A stretch of 64,000 nucleotides of DNA from Pseudorhodoferax soli (GCF_003337555.1 NZ_QPJK01000005.1:248001-312000); one strand, 5' to 3'; positions 10,343-19,805 are shown, numbered from the stretch's first letter. The notes: a model not told the origin generated them from the letters alone. Program-made: numbers and translations.

Positions 10343-11062
10343 GTGGCCGGACACAGCAAATGGGCGAACATCCAGCACCGCAAGGGCAGGCAGGACGAAA
10401 AGCGGGGCAAGATCTGGACGCGCATCATCCGTGAGATCACGGTCGCGGCCCGCCAGGGTGGGGGCGACCTGTCGGCCAATCCGCGCCTGCGGCTGGCGGT
10501 GGACAAGGCCAAGGCCGCCAACATGCCGGCCGACCGCGTCAAGTACAACATCGACAAGGCCACTGGCAATGCCGAAGGCGTGCACTACGAGGAAATCCGC
10601 TACGAGGGCTACGGCATCGCCGGCGCGGCCATCATCGTCGACACCATGACCGACAACCACGTGCGCACCGTGGCCGAGGTGCGCCACGCCTTCAGCAAGT
10701 ACGGCGGCAACATGGGCACCAACGGCTCGGTCGCCTTCCAGTTCCGGCATTGCGGGCAGATCGTGCTGGCACCGGGCGCCGACGAGGACAAGGTCATGGA
10801 GGTGGCGCTGGAGGCCGGCGCCGACGATGTGATCACCGACGACGACGGCGCCATCGAGGTGCTGACGCCTTATCCTGAATTCGAGACGGTCAAGAACGCA
10901 CTGGAGGCCGCCGGCTTCCAGCTGGAGCTGGCCGAAGTGACCATGCGGGCCGAGAACACCATCGAACTCACCGGCGAAGACGCCGAACGCATGCAAAAGC
11001 TGCTGGACGTCCTGGAAGACCTGGACGATGTGCAGAACGTGTACCACAACGGGGCGCTATGA
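10343..11062 (+). CDS. yebC: YebC/PmpR-family protein
   Basis: 239 residues, full length. The family signature [18 protein letters not shown] opens the protein, and the acidic C-terminal domain is complete. YebC-type proteins have been described both as transcriptional regulators and, more recently, as ribosome-associated factors that relieve stalling at proline-rich stretches. The sequence does not say which applies here. It starts with GTG, six bases after GAAGGA. Its stop overlaps the purD ATG (ATGA), and it leads the housekeeping operon purD-hemF-nadD-rsfS-rlmH-maf. Confidence 0.95.
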   Translation: MAGHSKWANIQHRKGRQDEKRGKIWTRIIREITVAARQGGGDLSANPRLRLAVDKAKAANMPADRVKYNIDKATGNAEGVHYEEIRYEGYGIAGAAIIVDTMTDNHVRTVAEVRHAFSKYGGNMGTNGSVAFQFRHCGQIVLAPGADEDKVMEVALEAGADDVITDDDGAIEVLTPYPEFETVKNALEAAGFQLELAEVTMRAENTIELTGEDAERMQKLLDVLEDLDDVQNVYHNGAL

Positions 11063-12351
11063 AAGTATTGGTTATTGGTGGCGGCGGACGCGAGCACGCG
11101 CTGGCCTGGAAGCTGGCGCAATCGTCCCGCGTCACGCGCGTCTACGTGGCACCCGGCAATGGCGGCACGGCGCTGGACGAACGCCTGGTCAACCTGCCCA
11201 TCACCGACGTGGTGGCGCTGCGCGAATGGGCGCAGAAGGAGCACATCGCCCTCGCCGTGGTCGGCCCCGAGGGCCCGCTGGCCGCCGGCGTGGTGGACGA
11301 ATTCCGCGCCCACGGCCTGCGCGTGTTCGGCCCGACCAAGGCCGCCGCCCAGCTGGAAAGCTCCAAGGCCTTCTCCAAGGCCTTCATGCAGCGCCACGGC
11401 ATCCCGACGGCCGAGTACCAGACCTTCAGCGACCCGGCGCAGGCCCATGCCTATGTCGACGCCAAGGGCGCGCCCATTGTGGTCAAGGCCGACGGCCTGG
11501 CGGCCGGCAAGGGCGTGGTCGTGGCCACCACGCTGGCCGAGGCCCATGAGGCCATCGACTTCATGCTGGTGGACAACACGCTGGGCGTCACGCACAACGA
11601 GGGCGGCGCACGCGTGGTGATCGAGGAATTCCTGCAAGGCGAGGAAGCCAGCTTCATCGTGCTGTGCGACGGCAAGAACGTGACCGCCATGGCCACCAGC
11701 CAGGACCACAAGCGCCTGCAGGACGGCGACCAGGGCCCGAACACCGGTGGCATGGGCGCCTATTCGCCGGCCCCCGTGGTCACGGCCGACGTGCACGCGC
11801 GCGCCATGCGCGAGATCATCCTGCCGACCATCCGCGGCATGGAGAAGGACGGCATCGCCTACACCGGCTTCCTGTACGCCGGCCTCATGATCGACGCGCA
11901 GGGCCGCCCCAAGACGCTGGAGTTCAACTGCCGCCTGGGCGACCCGGAGACCCAGCCGCTGCTGATGCGCCTGAAGTCCGACCTGTTCGAGGTGCTCTGG
12001 GCCGCCACCGAGCCGGGCCCGCACGGCAAGCTCGACCAGGTCGAGCTCGAGTGGGACCGCCGCATCGCCCTGGGCGTGGTGCTGGCCGCCCACGGTTATC
12101 CGCTGACGCCGCGCAAGGGCGATGCGATCACGGGCCTGCCGGCCGCCGAGATGGATGCCGTCGTCTTCCACGCCGGCACCCAGCGCGATGACGACGGCAC
12201 CGTGCGCGTCACCGGTGGCCGCGTGCTCTGCGTGACCGTGCTGGCCGACAAGGTCAAGCTGGCCCAGCAACGGGCCTACGAGGTCGTGCGCGGCATCCAG
12301 TTCGACGGCATGCAATACCGCCGCGACATCGGCCACCGCGCCGCCAAATGA
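11059..12351 (+). CDS. purD: Phosphoribosylamine-glycine ligase
   Basis: 430 residues, usual length. It catalyses the second step of purine synthesis, joining glycine to phosphoribosylamine with ATP. The N-terminal loop [13 protein letters not shown] (residues 4-16), the ATP-grasp core ([16 protein letters not shown]) and the metal-binding LGDPETQP segment are all clear. The start codon overlaps the yebC stop and its own stop overlaps the hemF start, both as ATGA, so expression is translationally coupled. Confidence 0.97.
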   Translation: MKVLVIGGGGREHALAWKLAQSSRVTRVYVAPGNGGTALDERLVNLPITDVVALREWAQKEHIALAVVGPEGPLAAGVVDEFRAHGLRVFGPTKAAAQLESSKAFSKAFMQRHGIPTAEYQTFSDPAQAHAYVDAKGAPIVVKADGLAAGKGVVVATTLAEAHEAIDFMLVDNTLGVTHNEGGARVVIEEFLQGEEASFIVLCDGKNVTAMATSQDHKRLQDGDQGPNTGGMGAYSPAPVVTADVHARAMREIILPTIRGMEKDGIAYTGFLYAGLMIDAQGRPKTLEFNCRLGDPETQPLLMRLKSDLFEVLWAATEPGPHGKLDQVELEWDRRIALGVVLAAHGYPLTPRKGDAITGLPAAEMDAVVFHAGTQRDDDGTVRVTGGRVLCVTVLADKVKLAQQRAYEVVRGIQFDGMQYRRDIGHRAAK

Positions 12352-13265
12352 CGGCGTCTGCCGCTGCGCCATTCGCGGCCTGGCTGCGTGGCCTGCAGGA
12401 AGAGATCTGCAGCGCCGTCGCCGCGGTGGACGGCGGCAGCTTCGTGACCGACCCCTGGACCAAGGGCGAAGGCGAGGTGCTGCAAGGCGAGGGCGTCACG
12501 CGCATCCTGGAGAACGGCGCGGTGTTCGAACGCGCCGGCTGCGGCTTCTCGCATGTGCGCGGGCCGAAGCTCCCGCCGTCGGCCACGCAGCACCGCCCCC
12601 AATTGGCAGGGGCGCCGTTCGAGGCCATGGGCGTCTCGCTGGTGTTCCACCCGCGCAACCCGTACGCGCCCACCGTGCACATGAACGTGCGCATGATCGC
12701 GGCCGGCCACCCGGGCGAGGTGCCGGTCTGCTGGTTCGGCGGCGGCATGGATCTCACGCCCGTCTACGGCTTCGAGGACGATGCGCGGCACTTCCACCAG
12801 GCCTGCCGCGACGCGCTCGCGCCCTACGGCGACGACAAGTACCCGCGCTTCAAGCAATGGTGCGACGAATACTTCTTCCTCAAGCACCGGCAGGAGGCGC
12901 GCGGCATCGGCGGGGTGTTCTTCGACGATTTCTCCGAGCTGGGCATGGAGCGCAGCGCGGCCATGACCCAGGCCCTGGGCGCGGCCTTCCTGGGCGCCTA
13001 CATGCCGATCCTGGCGCGACGCCAGGACCTGCCTTACGGCGAGCGTGAGCGTGCCTTCCAGCTGTACCGGCGCGGCCGCTACGTCGAGTTCAACCTGGTC
13101 TGGGACCGCGGCACGCATTTCGGCCTGCAGTCGGGTGGACGCACCGAGTCCATCCTGCTGTCCATGCCGCCGCAGGCCGCCTGGTCCTACCGCCACACGC
13201 CGGAGCCCGGCTCGGCCGAGGCGCAGCTGACCGAGCATTTCCTGGTGCCGCGCGCATGGATCTGA
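12348..13265 (+). CDS. hemF: Aerobic coproporphyrinogen-III oxidase
   Basis: 305 residues, normal for HemF. It carries out the oxygen-dependent double decarboxylation of coproporphyrinogen III to protoporphyrinogen IX in haem synthesis. Diagnostic segments are [46 protein letters not shown] and the C-terminal [18 protein letters not shown]. It is cytosolic with no signal peptide. It overlaps purD upstream by four bases and nadD downstream by ten if nadD uses its first ATG. An oxygen-requiring enzyme fits an aerobic lifestyle. Confidence 0.97.
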   Translation: MTASAAAPFAAWLRGLQEEICSAVAAVDGGSFVTDPWTKGEGEVLQGEGVTRILENGAVFERAGCGFSHVRGPKLPPSATQHRPQLAGAPFEAMGVSLVFHPRNPYAPTVHMNVRMIAAGHPGEVPVCWFGGGMDLTPVYGFEDDARHFHQACRDALAPYGDDKYPRFKQWCDEYFFLKHRQEARGIGGVFFDDFSELGMERSAAMTQALGAAFLGAYMPILARRQDLPYGERERAFQLYRRGRYVEFNLVWDRGTHFGLQSGGRTESILLSMPPQAAWSYRHTPEPGSAEAQLTEHFLVPRAWI

Positions 13266-13876
13266 CGGACGCCACGATGCTGCGTGTCGGCGTCTATGGG
13301 GGCGCGTTCGACCCGCCGCACAACACCCATGTCGACCTGGTGCGCGCCGCCATGGCCCAGTGGAATCTCGACCGCCTCCATGTGCTGCCCACCGGCCAGC
13401 CCTGGCACCGGCCCAAGCAACCCACCAATGCGGTGCACCGGCTGGTGATGGCGGAACTGGCCTTCGAAAGCATCCCGGGCGTGGTCGTGGACGCGCGCGA
13501 AATCGAGCGCACCGGCCCCAGCTATACCGTGGACAGCCTGCGGGAACTGCAAATCGGCTATCCTCGCGCCCGGCTGCACCTGCTGATCGGCTCCGATCAA
13601 GCGCGTGCATTGACCAGTTGGCACGCGTGGCAGGAGATCGTGGCGCTGGCAAATCTGTGCGTCGCCGCCCGTGTGGACGACGCCTCGCCGCAAGGCCGGC
13701 TGCCCGACCTGGCATTGCCGGGCGCGACAATCGACTTCCTCCACACCGTTCCGGTGGCGACCAGCGCCACTGAAATACGCCAGCGCGTCGCGGCGGGCCA
13801 GGGCATTGTCCATCTGGTTCCGCCAGCCGTTGCAGGCTATATTGACCAACACCACCTCTACCGAACCGCTCGATGA
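13256..13876 (+). CDS. nadD: Nicotinate-nucleotide adenylyltransferase
   Basis: 206 residues. NadD transfers AMP from ATP to nicotinate mononucleotide in NAD synthesis. The nucleotidyltransferase signatures are [11 protein letters not shown] near the start and [10 protein letters not shown] near the end (ISSTxIR type). Two starts are possible: ATG 13256 (MDLTDATML..., overlapping hemF) or ATG 13277, which puts the GGAFDPPH motif at the usual distance from the N-terminus; neither has a strong ribosome-binding site. Its stop overlaps the rsfS ATG. The nadD-rsfS-rlmH order is widely conserved. Confidence 0.95.
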   Translation: MDLTDATMLRVGVYGGAFDPPHNTHVDLVRAAMAQWNLDRLHVLPTGQPWHRPKQPTNAVHRLVMAELAFESIPGVVVDAREIERTGPSYTVDSLRELQIGYPRARLHLLIGSDQARALTSWHAWQEIVALANLCVAARVDDASPQGRLPDLALPGATIDFLHTVPVATSATEIRQRVAAGQGIVHLVPPAVAGYIDQHHLYRTAR

Positions 13877-14616
13877 CCACTGGCACCTCCACGGAATCCG
13901 CCGCCAAGAAAGACACCCAGAAGCTGCAGAGGTCCATCATCGATGGCCTCGAGGACGTCAAGGCGCAGGACATCCAGGTCTTCAACACCGAGCACCTGTC
14001 CCCGCTGTTCGAGCGCGTGATCGTCGCCTCGGGCACCTCGAATCGCCAGACCCGCGCACTGGCCGCCAGCGTGCGCGATGCCGTGCGCGAGGCCGGTTTC
14101 TCCAAACCGCGCATCGAGGGCGAGGACAACGGTGAGTGGATCATCGTGGACTGCGGCCCGGCCGTGGTGCACATCATGCAGCCCAGCATCCGCCAGTACT
14201 ACCACCTGGAAGAGCTGTGGGGCGACAAGCCCGTGCGCCTGAAGCTCGGTGCGCCCAAGCCAGCCGCGCCGGTCAAGGCGGTCGAGAAGGCGCCGGCCAA
14301 GAAGGTCGCTGCAAAGACGGCCGCGGGCAAGACGCCCGCAGGCAGGAAGGCCGCGGCCAAGAAGGCCCGCAAGCCCGAGCCCGAGTACGCCCCCGAGCGC
14401 CCCGTGATCGAGGTGCCGGCCCGCAAGAAGGCGCCGGCGAAGAAGGCCGCACCTGCCGCCAAGACCGCTGCGCCCGCCGCGCCAGCCAGGAAGGCGCCCC
14501 TGAAGGCCACCTCCAAGCCCAAGACCCTGGTCGTGGGCAAGCCGGCACCGGCCAAGAAGGCTGCGGCGGCGAAGAAGGCGGCGCCCGCCAAGAAGGCGCC
14601 CCAGCGCCGCGCCTGA
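13873..14616 (+). CDS. rsfS: Ribosomal silencing factor RsfS with a long Lys/Ala-rich C-terminal extension
   Basis: 247 residues, roughly double the usual 105-120. Residues ~15-127 are the RsfS/Iojap domain ([40 protein letters not shown]), which binds ribosomal protein uL14 and blocks 30S-50S joining in starved cells. The last ~120 residues are a repetitive basic tail of [10 protein letters not shown] units with one more acidic insert (EPEYAPERP), similar in composition to histone H1-like proteins. The tail is in frame with no sign of frameshift and rlmH follows 7 bases later, so it is genuine. It may add RNA or DNA binding; no function is known. Confidence 0.93.
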   Translation: MTTGTSTESAAKKDTQKLQRSIIDGLEDVKAQDIQVFNTEHLSPLFERVIVASGTSNRQTRALAASVRDAVREAGFSKPRIEGEDNGEWIIVDCGPAVVHIMQPSIRQYYHLEELWGDKPVRLKLGAPKPAAPVKAVEKAPAKKVAAKTAAGKTPAGRKAAAKKARKPEPEYAPERPVIEVPARKKAPAKKAAPAAKTAAPAAPARKAPLKATSKPKTLVVGKPAPAKKAAAAKKAAPAKKAPQRRA

Positions 14617-14623
14617 TCCGCGC

Positions 14624-15103
14624 GTGAAGCTCGTCATCGTGGCCGTGGGCCTGCGCGTGCCCGACTGGGCACAGACGGCCTACGACGACTACGCCAAGCG
14701 CTTCCCCGCCGAATTGCGCGTCGAACTGCGCGCCGTCAAGACCGAGCCCCGCGGTTCGCGCACGGTGGCGCAGATGCAGGCTGCCGAGCGCGAGCGCATC
14801 GAGGCGGCCATCGCCTCGGCCGTGGGGCGCAATGCGCACGTGGTCGCGCTCGACGAGCGCGGCACCACGCTGACCACGCAGGCCCTGGCCACCCGGCTGT
14901 CGACCTGGCAGCTCGAAGGCGATGGCGTGGCCCTCGTCATCGGCGGGCCCGACGGCCTGGATCCTGCCTTTCGCCAGGGCGCGCACGAGCGCATCCGCCT
15001 GTCGGACATGACGCTGCCGCACGCCATGGCGCGCGTGTTGTTGATCGAGCAGCTCTACCGCGCCTGGTCCATCAACGCCAACCATCCCTACCACCGCGAG
15101 TAG
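14624..15103 (+). CDS. rlmH: 23S rRNA (pseudouridine-1915-N3)-methyltransferase
   Basis: 159 residues, standard for RlmH (SPOUT family), which methylates pseudouridine 1915 in helix 69 of 23S rRNA. The SAM-binding knot is marked by [11 protein letters not shown], and the C-terminus ends with the family hallmark [16 protein letters not shown]. It begins with a GTG at 14624, seven bases after the rsfS stop. The protein is cytosolic and works as a dimer. It lies in the ribosome-linked part of the operon beside rsfS. Confidence 0.96.
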   Translation: MKLVIVAVGLRVPDWAQTAYDDYAKRFPAELRVELRAVKTEPRGSRTVAQMQAAERERIEAAIASAVGRNAHVVALDERGTTLTTQALATRLSTWQLEGDGVALVIGGPDGLDPAFRQGAHERIRLSDMTLPHAMARVLLIEQLYRAWSINANHPYHRE

Positions 15104-15115
15104 GTTTCTCCCGGC

Positions 15116-15718
15116 ATGCCCGATTGCGTCTACCTTGCCTCGCAGAGCCCGCGCCGGCGCCAGCTGCTCGACCAGATCGGCGTGCGCCATGAACTGCTGC
15201 TGGCCGAGCCCGGCGAAGACGCCGAGGCGCTCGAAGCCGTGCGCGGCCGCGAGGCACCTGCGCGCTACGTACAGCGCGTGACGGCCCTGAAGCTCGACGC
15301 CGCCGTGGCGCGCCAGCGCGCGCGCGGCCTCCCGCCGGCCCCCGTGCTGTGTGCCGACACCACCGTGGCGCTGGGTGCCACCATCCTCGGCAAGCCCGAA
15401 GACGCGGAGGATGCAGGGCGCATGCTGGCCGCGCTCTCGGGCCACACGCACCGCGTGCTGACGGCCGTGGCGGTGCAGCACGGCGACCAGCGGCTGCGGG
15501 CCCTGAGCGTGTCCGAGGTCTGCTTCGACGCGCTCACGCCCGCGCAGATCGCGGCTTACGTGGCCAGCGGCGAGCCGCTCGGCAAGGCCGGCGCCTACGC
15601 CGTGCAGGGCAGGGCTCAGGCCTTCATCCGCACGATGCGCGGCAGCTACACGGGCATCATGGGCCTGCCGCTGTTCGAGACCGCCCAGCTGCTGCGCCAG
15701 GCCGGGCTGCCCTGCTGA
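15116..15718 (+). CDS. maf: Maf-family nucleoside triphosphate pyrophosphatase
   Basis: 200 residues. Maf proteins hydrolyse dTTP, UTP or modified NTPs to the monophosphate and act as house-cleaning enzymes. [11 protein letters not shown] near the N-terminus, ADTTVALG in the middle and [10 protein letters not shown] with [14 protein letters not shown] toward the C-terminus are the conserved loops, and the length is normal. The YhdE (dTTP/UTP) subgroup is more likely than YceF by context. It starts 12 bases after rlmH. The usual next gene in Burkholderiales, rng, is here pushed 2.2 kb away by three accessory genes. Confidence 0.93.
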   Translation: MPDCVYLASQSPRRRQLLDQIGVRHELLLAEPGEDAEALEAVRGREAPARYVQRVTALKLDAAVARQRARGLPPAPVLCADTTVALGATILGKPEDAEDAGRMLAALSGHTHRVLTAVAVQHGDQRLRALSVSEVCFDALTPAQIAAYVASGEPLGKAGAYAVQGRAQAFIRTMRGSYTGIMGLPLFETAQLLRQAGLPC

Positions 15719-15917
15719 GATTTCCGCGCGCCGGACTTGTCCCGGCTGCCTGTGGATATCGTTGGGGACAGGCTTGGGAGGGGGTGGCGCCATGCCAGCA
15801 TCCATGCGGTCTGCCACAGGATTGCCTGCTATTTGGGCAGCCCGGCCGCTGTGGAAGATCGGCCCTTCATGCGCAGCACCTTGCCCCTGGCTGCCGCACA
15901 CGCGGGGCTTGTGCGTC

Positions 15918-15945
15918 TTGGGGCGGCCGTGGGCGCGACTACACT
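15918..15945 (+). promoter_or_regulatory. Candidate sigma70 promoter for the genes after maf
   Basis: TTGGGG (15918-15923) and TACACT (15940-15945) are 16 bases apart in the 264-base spacer after maf. A strong ribosome-binding site (AAGGAG, 15972-15977) and the GTG of the next gene follow. The spacer also holds TGTGGATAT (15751), which resembles one DnaA box but stands alone. Confidence 0.4.
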
Positions 15946-15982
15946 CTCGCCACACCAGACCGACCCAGAACAAGGAGCCGCC

Positions 15983-16285
15983 GTGACCACCGCCAAGCCT
16001 GCCCGCAAGTCCACCACCGCCAAGGCCAAAGCTGCCGCACCTGCGCGCAAGGCGGCGGCCAAATCCGCACAGGTCGAAGCACTGTTGCCCAACATGACGC
16101 GCGATGCGCTGGGCGAAGTCACCGAGACGCTGGAATTCATGTGGTCGGCCACCCAGGCCGTGTTCGGCGACAAGGCCCGGCCCGAGCATGCGATCTCGCT
16201 GCTGCCCTACGCGCTGGACGCGCTGGAAGTGCGCCGCCTGCTGGCCGAGGATGTGGCCAAGCAGGCCAGGTCCTCCAAGTCCTGA
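15983..16285 (+). CDS. Hypothetical protein with Lys/Ala-rich N-terminus
   Basis: 100 residues; I do not recognise the family. Residues 1-33 are a basic Ala/Lys/Thr tract (AKPARKSTTAKAKAAAPARK), and residues ~35-95 look like a small helical domain rich in Leu/Ala/Glu. The GTG at 15983 is chosen because AAGGAG lies five bases upstream. The frame is open further 5' to 15737, but that part has no ribosome-binding site and unlikely composition. It has no signal peptide and no Cys. The basic tract resembles the RsfS tail and the small exported protein at 6672. Confidence 0.7.
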   Translation: MTTAKPARKSTTAKAKAAAPARKAAAKSAQVEALLPNMTRDALGEVTETLEFMWSATQAVFGDKARPEHAISLLPYALDALEVRRLLAEDVAKQARSSKS

Positions 16286-16363
16286 TCCGCCCGTTGTCGA
16301 TTCCGGCCCGCGCCATGCGTCGTGGGCGCAGAGGGTCGTCCTCGGCTTGATCAGGAGAACCAC

Positions 16364-16822
16364 ATGTCCGCTTCCACCCACACCGTTCGCCTGCACCGCG
16401 TGCTGCGCGCGCCGCCCGAACGGGTGTACCGCGCCTTCGTCGACCCCGAGGCCATGGTCAAGTGGCTGCCGCCGCACGGCTTCACGGCCAAGGTGCACGC
16501 CATGGACGCGCGCGTGGGTGGCAGCCACCGCCTGTCGTTCACCAACTTCACGACCGGCCAGAGCCACAGCTTCGGTGGCACCTACCTGGAACTGGTGCCC
16601 GGCGAGCTGCTGCGCTACACCGACCGCTTCGACGACCCCAACCTGCCCGGCGAGATGCAGATCACGGTGCGGCTGACCAAGACGGTGGTCGGCACCGAGA
16701 TGCATGTGCAGCAGGAGGGCATTCCGGCCGTGATCCCGGCTGCCGCCTGCATGCTGGGCTGGCAGGAGTCGCTCACCCTGCTGGCGCAGCTGGTCGAGCC
16801 CGAGATCCCCGACGGCGCATGA
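16364..16822 (+). CDS. SRPBCC / AHSA1-type START-domain protein
   Basis: 152 residues forming one SRPBCC (Bet v1-like) domain of the AHSA1/DUF1857-like type: LHRVLRAPPERVYRAFVDPEAMVKWLPP at the N-terminus, then alternating strands, ending with GWQESLTLLAQLVEPE. These proteins bind a hydrophobic ligand in a deep pocket; few have assigned reactions. AGGAG lies seven bases before the ATG at 16364. It lies 78 bases after the previous gene and 18 bases before the aminotransferase gene, so it is probably cotranscribed. Function unknown. Confidence 0.85.
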   Translation: MSASTHTVRLHRVLRAPPERVYRAFVDPEAMVKWLPPHGFTAKVHAMDARVGGSHRLSFTNFTTGQSHSFGGTYLELVPGELLRYTDRFDDPNLPGEMQITVRLTKTVVGTEMHVQQEGIPAVIPAAACMLGWQESLTLLAQLVEPEIPDGA

Positions 16823-16840
16823 CGCAGGCGTGGCCGCGCC

Positions 16841-17848
16841 GTGGCCGGCGCTGACCCGGTGCAGGCGGCCCGCGTGCACGGCGGGCCGGATGCCAAGGGC
16901 CCGGCGGCACACGATTTCTCGACCAACGCCAACGCCTGCGGGCCATGCCCTGCGGCGCTGCAGGCGCTGCAGTTCGCCGATCCGACGCGCTACCCCGACC
17001 CTGGCTACGGCGTGTTGCGCGAGCAGCTCGCTGCCTTCCACGGCGTCGTGCCGGCGCGCGTGCTGGTGGCGGCCAGCGCCAGCGAATTCATCATGCGCAT
17101 CACCGCCGCCGTGGCCCGGCCGGGCGCCTTCGTCCAGGTACCTGCCCATGCCTATGGCGACTACGCCTGGGCTGCACAGGCGCAGGGAATGGCCGTGCGC
17201 AGCGCGGACGGGCCGGCGCAGCTGCTCTGGGCCTGCGAGCCGTCCTCGCCGCTGGGCCAGGCCCATGCCGGCCTGGCCGCGCAGCTCAAGGCCCTGGCGC
17301 CGCAGGTGCCGCTGGTGCTGGATTGCGCCTATGCGCCGTTGCGCCTGGCCGGCCAGGCCTCGCTCGACGGTGCGCAGCGCCAGCAGGTCTGGCAGCTGTG
17401 GTCGCCGAACAAGGCGCTGGGACTGACCGGCGTGCGCGCGGCCTACGCGGTCGCGCCGCTGCAGGCCGACCCGCAGCTGCTGGCGCGGCTCGCGCAGCTG
17501 GCGCCATCCTGGCCGGTCGGCTCGCACGGCGTGGCCATGCTGCAGGCCTGGACCGATCGCGCGGCACAGGACTGGCTGGCCGCCAGCCTGGCCCGGTTGC
17601 GCGTGTGGAAGGCACGGCAGGCGCTGCTGTGCTCCGACCTGGGCTGGCAGGTGCTGGACAGCGACGCGAACTTCTTCTGCGCGCGTCCGCCCGAGCCGGC
17701 GCGCCTGGCCGAGGACCTGGCGCGGCTGCGCGCGCAGGGCGTGCAGCTGCGTGACTGCGCCTCCTTCGGCCTGCCGGGCCATGTGCGGCTGGGCGCGCTG
17801 GCGCCGGCGCACCAGGATGCCTTGGCGCAGGCCTGGGCGCGCCGCTGA
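16841..17848 (+). CDS. Class I/II PLP-dependent aminotransferase (HisC/CobD-like)
   Basis: 335 residues, slightly short for the family. The fold type I signature is present: N-terminal DFSTNANACGP, the small-domain YPDPGYGVLREQLA, and the PLP-lysine region LWSPNKALGLTGVRAAYAV. The nearest relatives by appearance are histidinol-phosphate aminotransferases and CobD/CobC-type threonine-phosphate decarboxylases. No histidine or cobalamin genes are near, so neither function should be assumed. It begins with a GTG at 16841; no ATG is available in frame. Cytosolic. Confidence 0.75.
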   Translation: MAGADPVQAARVHGGPDAKGPAAHDFSTNANACGPCPAALQALQFADPTRYPDPGYGVLREQLAAFHGVVPARVLVAASASEFIMRITAAVARPGAFVQVPAHAYGDYAWAAQAQGMAVRSADGPAQLLWACEPSSPLGQAHAGLAAQLKALAPQVPLVLDCAYAPLRLAGQASLDGAQRQQVWQLWSPNKALGLTGVRAAYAVAPLQADPQLLARLAQLAPSWPVGSHGVAMLQAWTDRAAQDWLAASLARLRVWKARQALLCSDLGWQVLDSDANFFCARPPEPARLAEDLARLRAQGVQLRDCASFGLPGHVRLGALAPAHQDALAQAWARR

Positions 17849-17950
17849 GCGCGTACGATCCAGACCCGGACAACACGAACAACGAGGAGCCGCTGTGCGC
17901 ACCGTCGCCGCCGACGGGCGGCTGCGCGCGCGCTCTACAGCAAGGAACGC

Positions 17951-19450
17951 ATGCAGCAGGACATCCTGATCAACTGGTCGCCGCAGGAGACCCGCGTGGC
18001 CATCGTCGAACACGGGGCCGTGCAGGAACTGCACCTGGAGCGCACGCTGGAGCGCGGACTGGTCGGCAACGTCTACATGGGCAAGGTGGTGCGCGTGCTG
18101 CCCGGCATGCAGTCCACCTTCATCGACATCGGCCTGGAGCGCGCCGCCTTCCTGCACGTGGCCGACCTGCTGCCCAGCGCGGCCGCCGTGCGCGGCGAAG
18201 GCGAGCCGAGCCAGCCCAGGCCCGGCGGCAACGGCCAGGTGCCGATCGAACGCCAGGTGTTCGAGGGTCAGGCCATCATGGTGCAGGTCATCAAGGACCC
18301 GATCGGCACCAAGGGCGCGCGGCTGTCCACGCAGATCAGCATCGCCGGCCGGCTGCTGGTCTTCCTGCCGCAGGACGAGCATGTGGGCGTGTCGCAGAAG
18401 ATTCCCGCCGCCCAGCGCGAGGACCTGCGCCGGCGCCTGCAGGCCCTGGTGGGCGATGCGGCCAGCGGCGGTGGTGGCGGCTTCATCCTGCGCACCAATG
18501 CCGAGGACTCCAGCGACGCCGAACTCGCCGAAGACATCGCCTACCTGCGCAAGGCCTGGGGCCGCACCAAGGCCGCAGCGCAGAAGCTGCCGGCGGCCTC
18601 GCTGCTGCACCAGGACCTGGACCTCCTGCAGCGCGTGCTGCGCGACCTGGTGACCGAGGAGACGCAGAGCATCCGGCTCGATTCACGCGAGCAGTTCGAC
18701 AAGCTGCAGGCCTTCGGCGGCGAGTTCATGCCGGCGGCCACGCAGAAGCTGCAGCACTACAAGGGCGAGCGGCCGATCTTCGACCTGTTCTCGATCGACG
18801 ACGAGGTCGCCAAGGCCCTGGGCCGGCGCGTGGACCTCAAGTCCGGCGGCTACCTGATCGTCGACCAGACGGAAGCCTTGACCACGGTGGACGTGAACAC
18901 CGGCGGCTATGTCGGTGCGCGCAACTTCGACGACACCATCTTCAAGACCAACCTGGAGGCGGCCGGCGCCATCGCGCGCCAGCTGCGGCTGCGCAATCTG
19001 GGCGGCATCATCATCGTGGACTTCATCGACATGGTGCGCGACGAACACCGCAGCGCCGTGCTGGCCGAGCTGCGCAAGCAGCTGGGCCGCGACCGCGTGA
19101 AGACCACGGCCAGCGGTTTCTCGCCGCTGGGCCTGGTGGAGATGACGCGCAAGCGCACGCGCGAATCGCTGGCCCACATGCTGTGCGAACCCTGCGCGAT
19201 CTGCCGCGGCACCGGTGCCGTGAAGACCGCGCGCAGCGTGACCTACGACATCCTGCGCGAGATCCTGCGCGAGGCGCGCCAGTTCAACCCGCGCGAGTTC
19301 CGCGTCGTGGCCTCGCCCAAGGTGGTCGAGCTGTTCCTGGACGAGGAAAGCCAGCACCTGGCCGGCCTGTCGGACTTCATCGGCAAACCGATCTCGCTGC
19401 AGGCCGAAAGCGCGATGGCGCCGGAGCAGTACGACATCATCCTGCTCTGA
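17951..19450 (+). CDS. rng: Ribonuclease G
   Basis: 499 residues, usual for RNase G. It cleaves single-stranded AU-rich RNA and matures the 5' end of 16S rRNA. MQQDILINWSPQETRVAIVE is the expected start, the S1 domain is at ~35-130, and the DNase I-like catalytic part carries VDVNTGGYVG and IIIVDFIDM, with the metal-binding aspartates. CEPCAICRGTG is the zinc-link motif shared with RNase E. The long scaffold tail of RNase E is absent. AAGGA lies just before the ATG. A 24-codon ORF (17895-17969) with GAGGAG upstream overlaps its start in another frame. Confidence 0.96.
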   Translation: MQQDILINWSPQETRVAIVEHGAVQELHLERTLERGLVGNVYMGKVVRVLPGMQSTFIDIGLERAAFLHVADLLPSAAAVRGEGEPSQPRPGGNGQVPIERQVFEGQAIMVQVIKDPIGTKGARLSTQISIAGRLLVFLPQDEHVGVSQKIPAAQREDLRRRLQALVGDAASGGGGGFILRTNAEDSSDAELAEDIAYLRKAWGRTKAAAQKLPAASLLHQDLDLLQRVLRDLVTEETQSIRLDSREQFDKLQAFGGEFMPAATQKLQHYKGERPIFDLFSIDDEVAKALGRRVDLKSGGYLIVDQTEALTTVDVNTGGYVGARNFDDTIFKTNLEAAGAIARQLRLRNLGGIIIVDFIDMVRDEHRSAVLAELRKQLGRDRVKTTASGFSPLGLVEMTRKRTRESLAHMLCEPCAICRGTGAVKTARSVTYDILREILREARQFNPREFRVVASPKVVELFLDEESQHLAGLSDFIGKPISLQAESAMAPEQYDIILL

Positions 19451-19463
19451 GCTTGCACAGCGC

Positions 19464-19805
19464 CTACTGAACGCGGGGCGAACCCTCGCCGCCGCTGCCC
19501 GACGGCTCCACCTTGCCCGGCACGCGGCTCGTCCAGTCGTGTTGCGCTGCCCGCTCCCGCATGTCGGCGAGCATCAGGTGCAGCAATTCGGATGCACGCA
19601 AGCGCAACGCCGCGACAAGCTCTCGCTCCGATGGGGATGGTGTCTCGTGCCTGGCGATTCGGAGGGCTTGCGCCTCGAACGCCTTGCGGAAAAGCCGTTC
19701 GGCTTCCCTCCATTCCTGGAAGGCCCTGGATGCTGGCATGCGCACTTTCGAGAGTGCATTCAGACCGCAAGGACAACCAGGGCACGAAGGAGGCTGCCGG
19801 GGCAT
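19464..19805 (-). CDS. Hypothetical small protein, possibly with a CxxCxC head
   Basis: 113 residues from the ATG at 19805, or 91 from the ATG at 19739. The shorter form is an amphipathic helical protein (SRAFQEWREAERLFRKAFEAQ, then LVAALRLRASELLHLMLADMRERAAQ) with a polar tail; composition suggests real coding. The longer form adds SCPGCPCG, a Cys-rich head that could bind a metal. Neither start has a convincing ribosome-binding site. It is convergent with rng, 13 bases from its stop codon. I do not recognise the family. Confidence 0.45.
   Translation of the reverse strand: MPRQPPSCPGCPCGLNALSKVRMPASRAFQEWREAERLFRKAFEAQALRIARHETPSPSERELVAALRLRASELLHLMLADMRERAAQHDWTSRVPGKVEPSGSGGEGSPRVQ

Noticed and set aside
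15751-15759. DnaA-box-like TGTGGATAT
   Set aside because: Single site, no AT-rich unwinding region, no dnaA/dnaN nearby; not an origin.
16841-17848. Cobalamin (cobC/cobD) or histidine (hisC) assignment
   Set aside because: Motifs fit the wider aminotransferase family, but no cobalamin or histidine gene is nearby.
14273-18610. Very long antisense open frame (over 1400 codons) on the minus strand, and a similar one at 20262-24602
   Set aside because: They lie opposite well-recognised genes, have Arg/His/Gly-rich composition and no domains. Long antisense frames are expected in GC-rich DNA.
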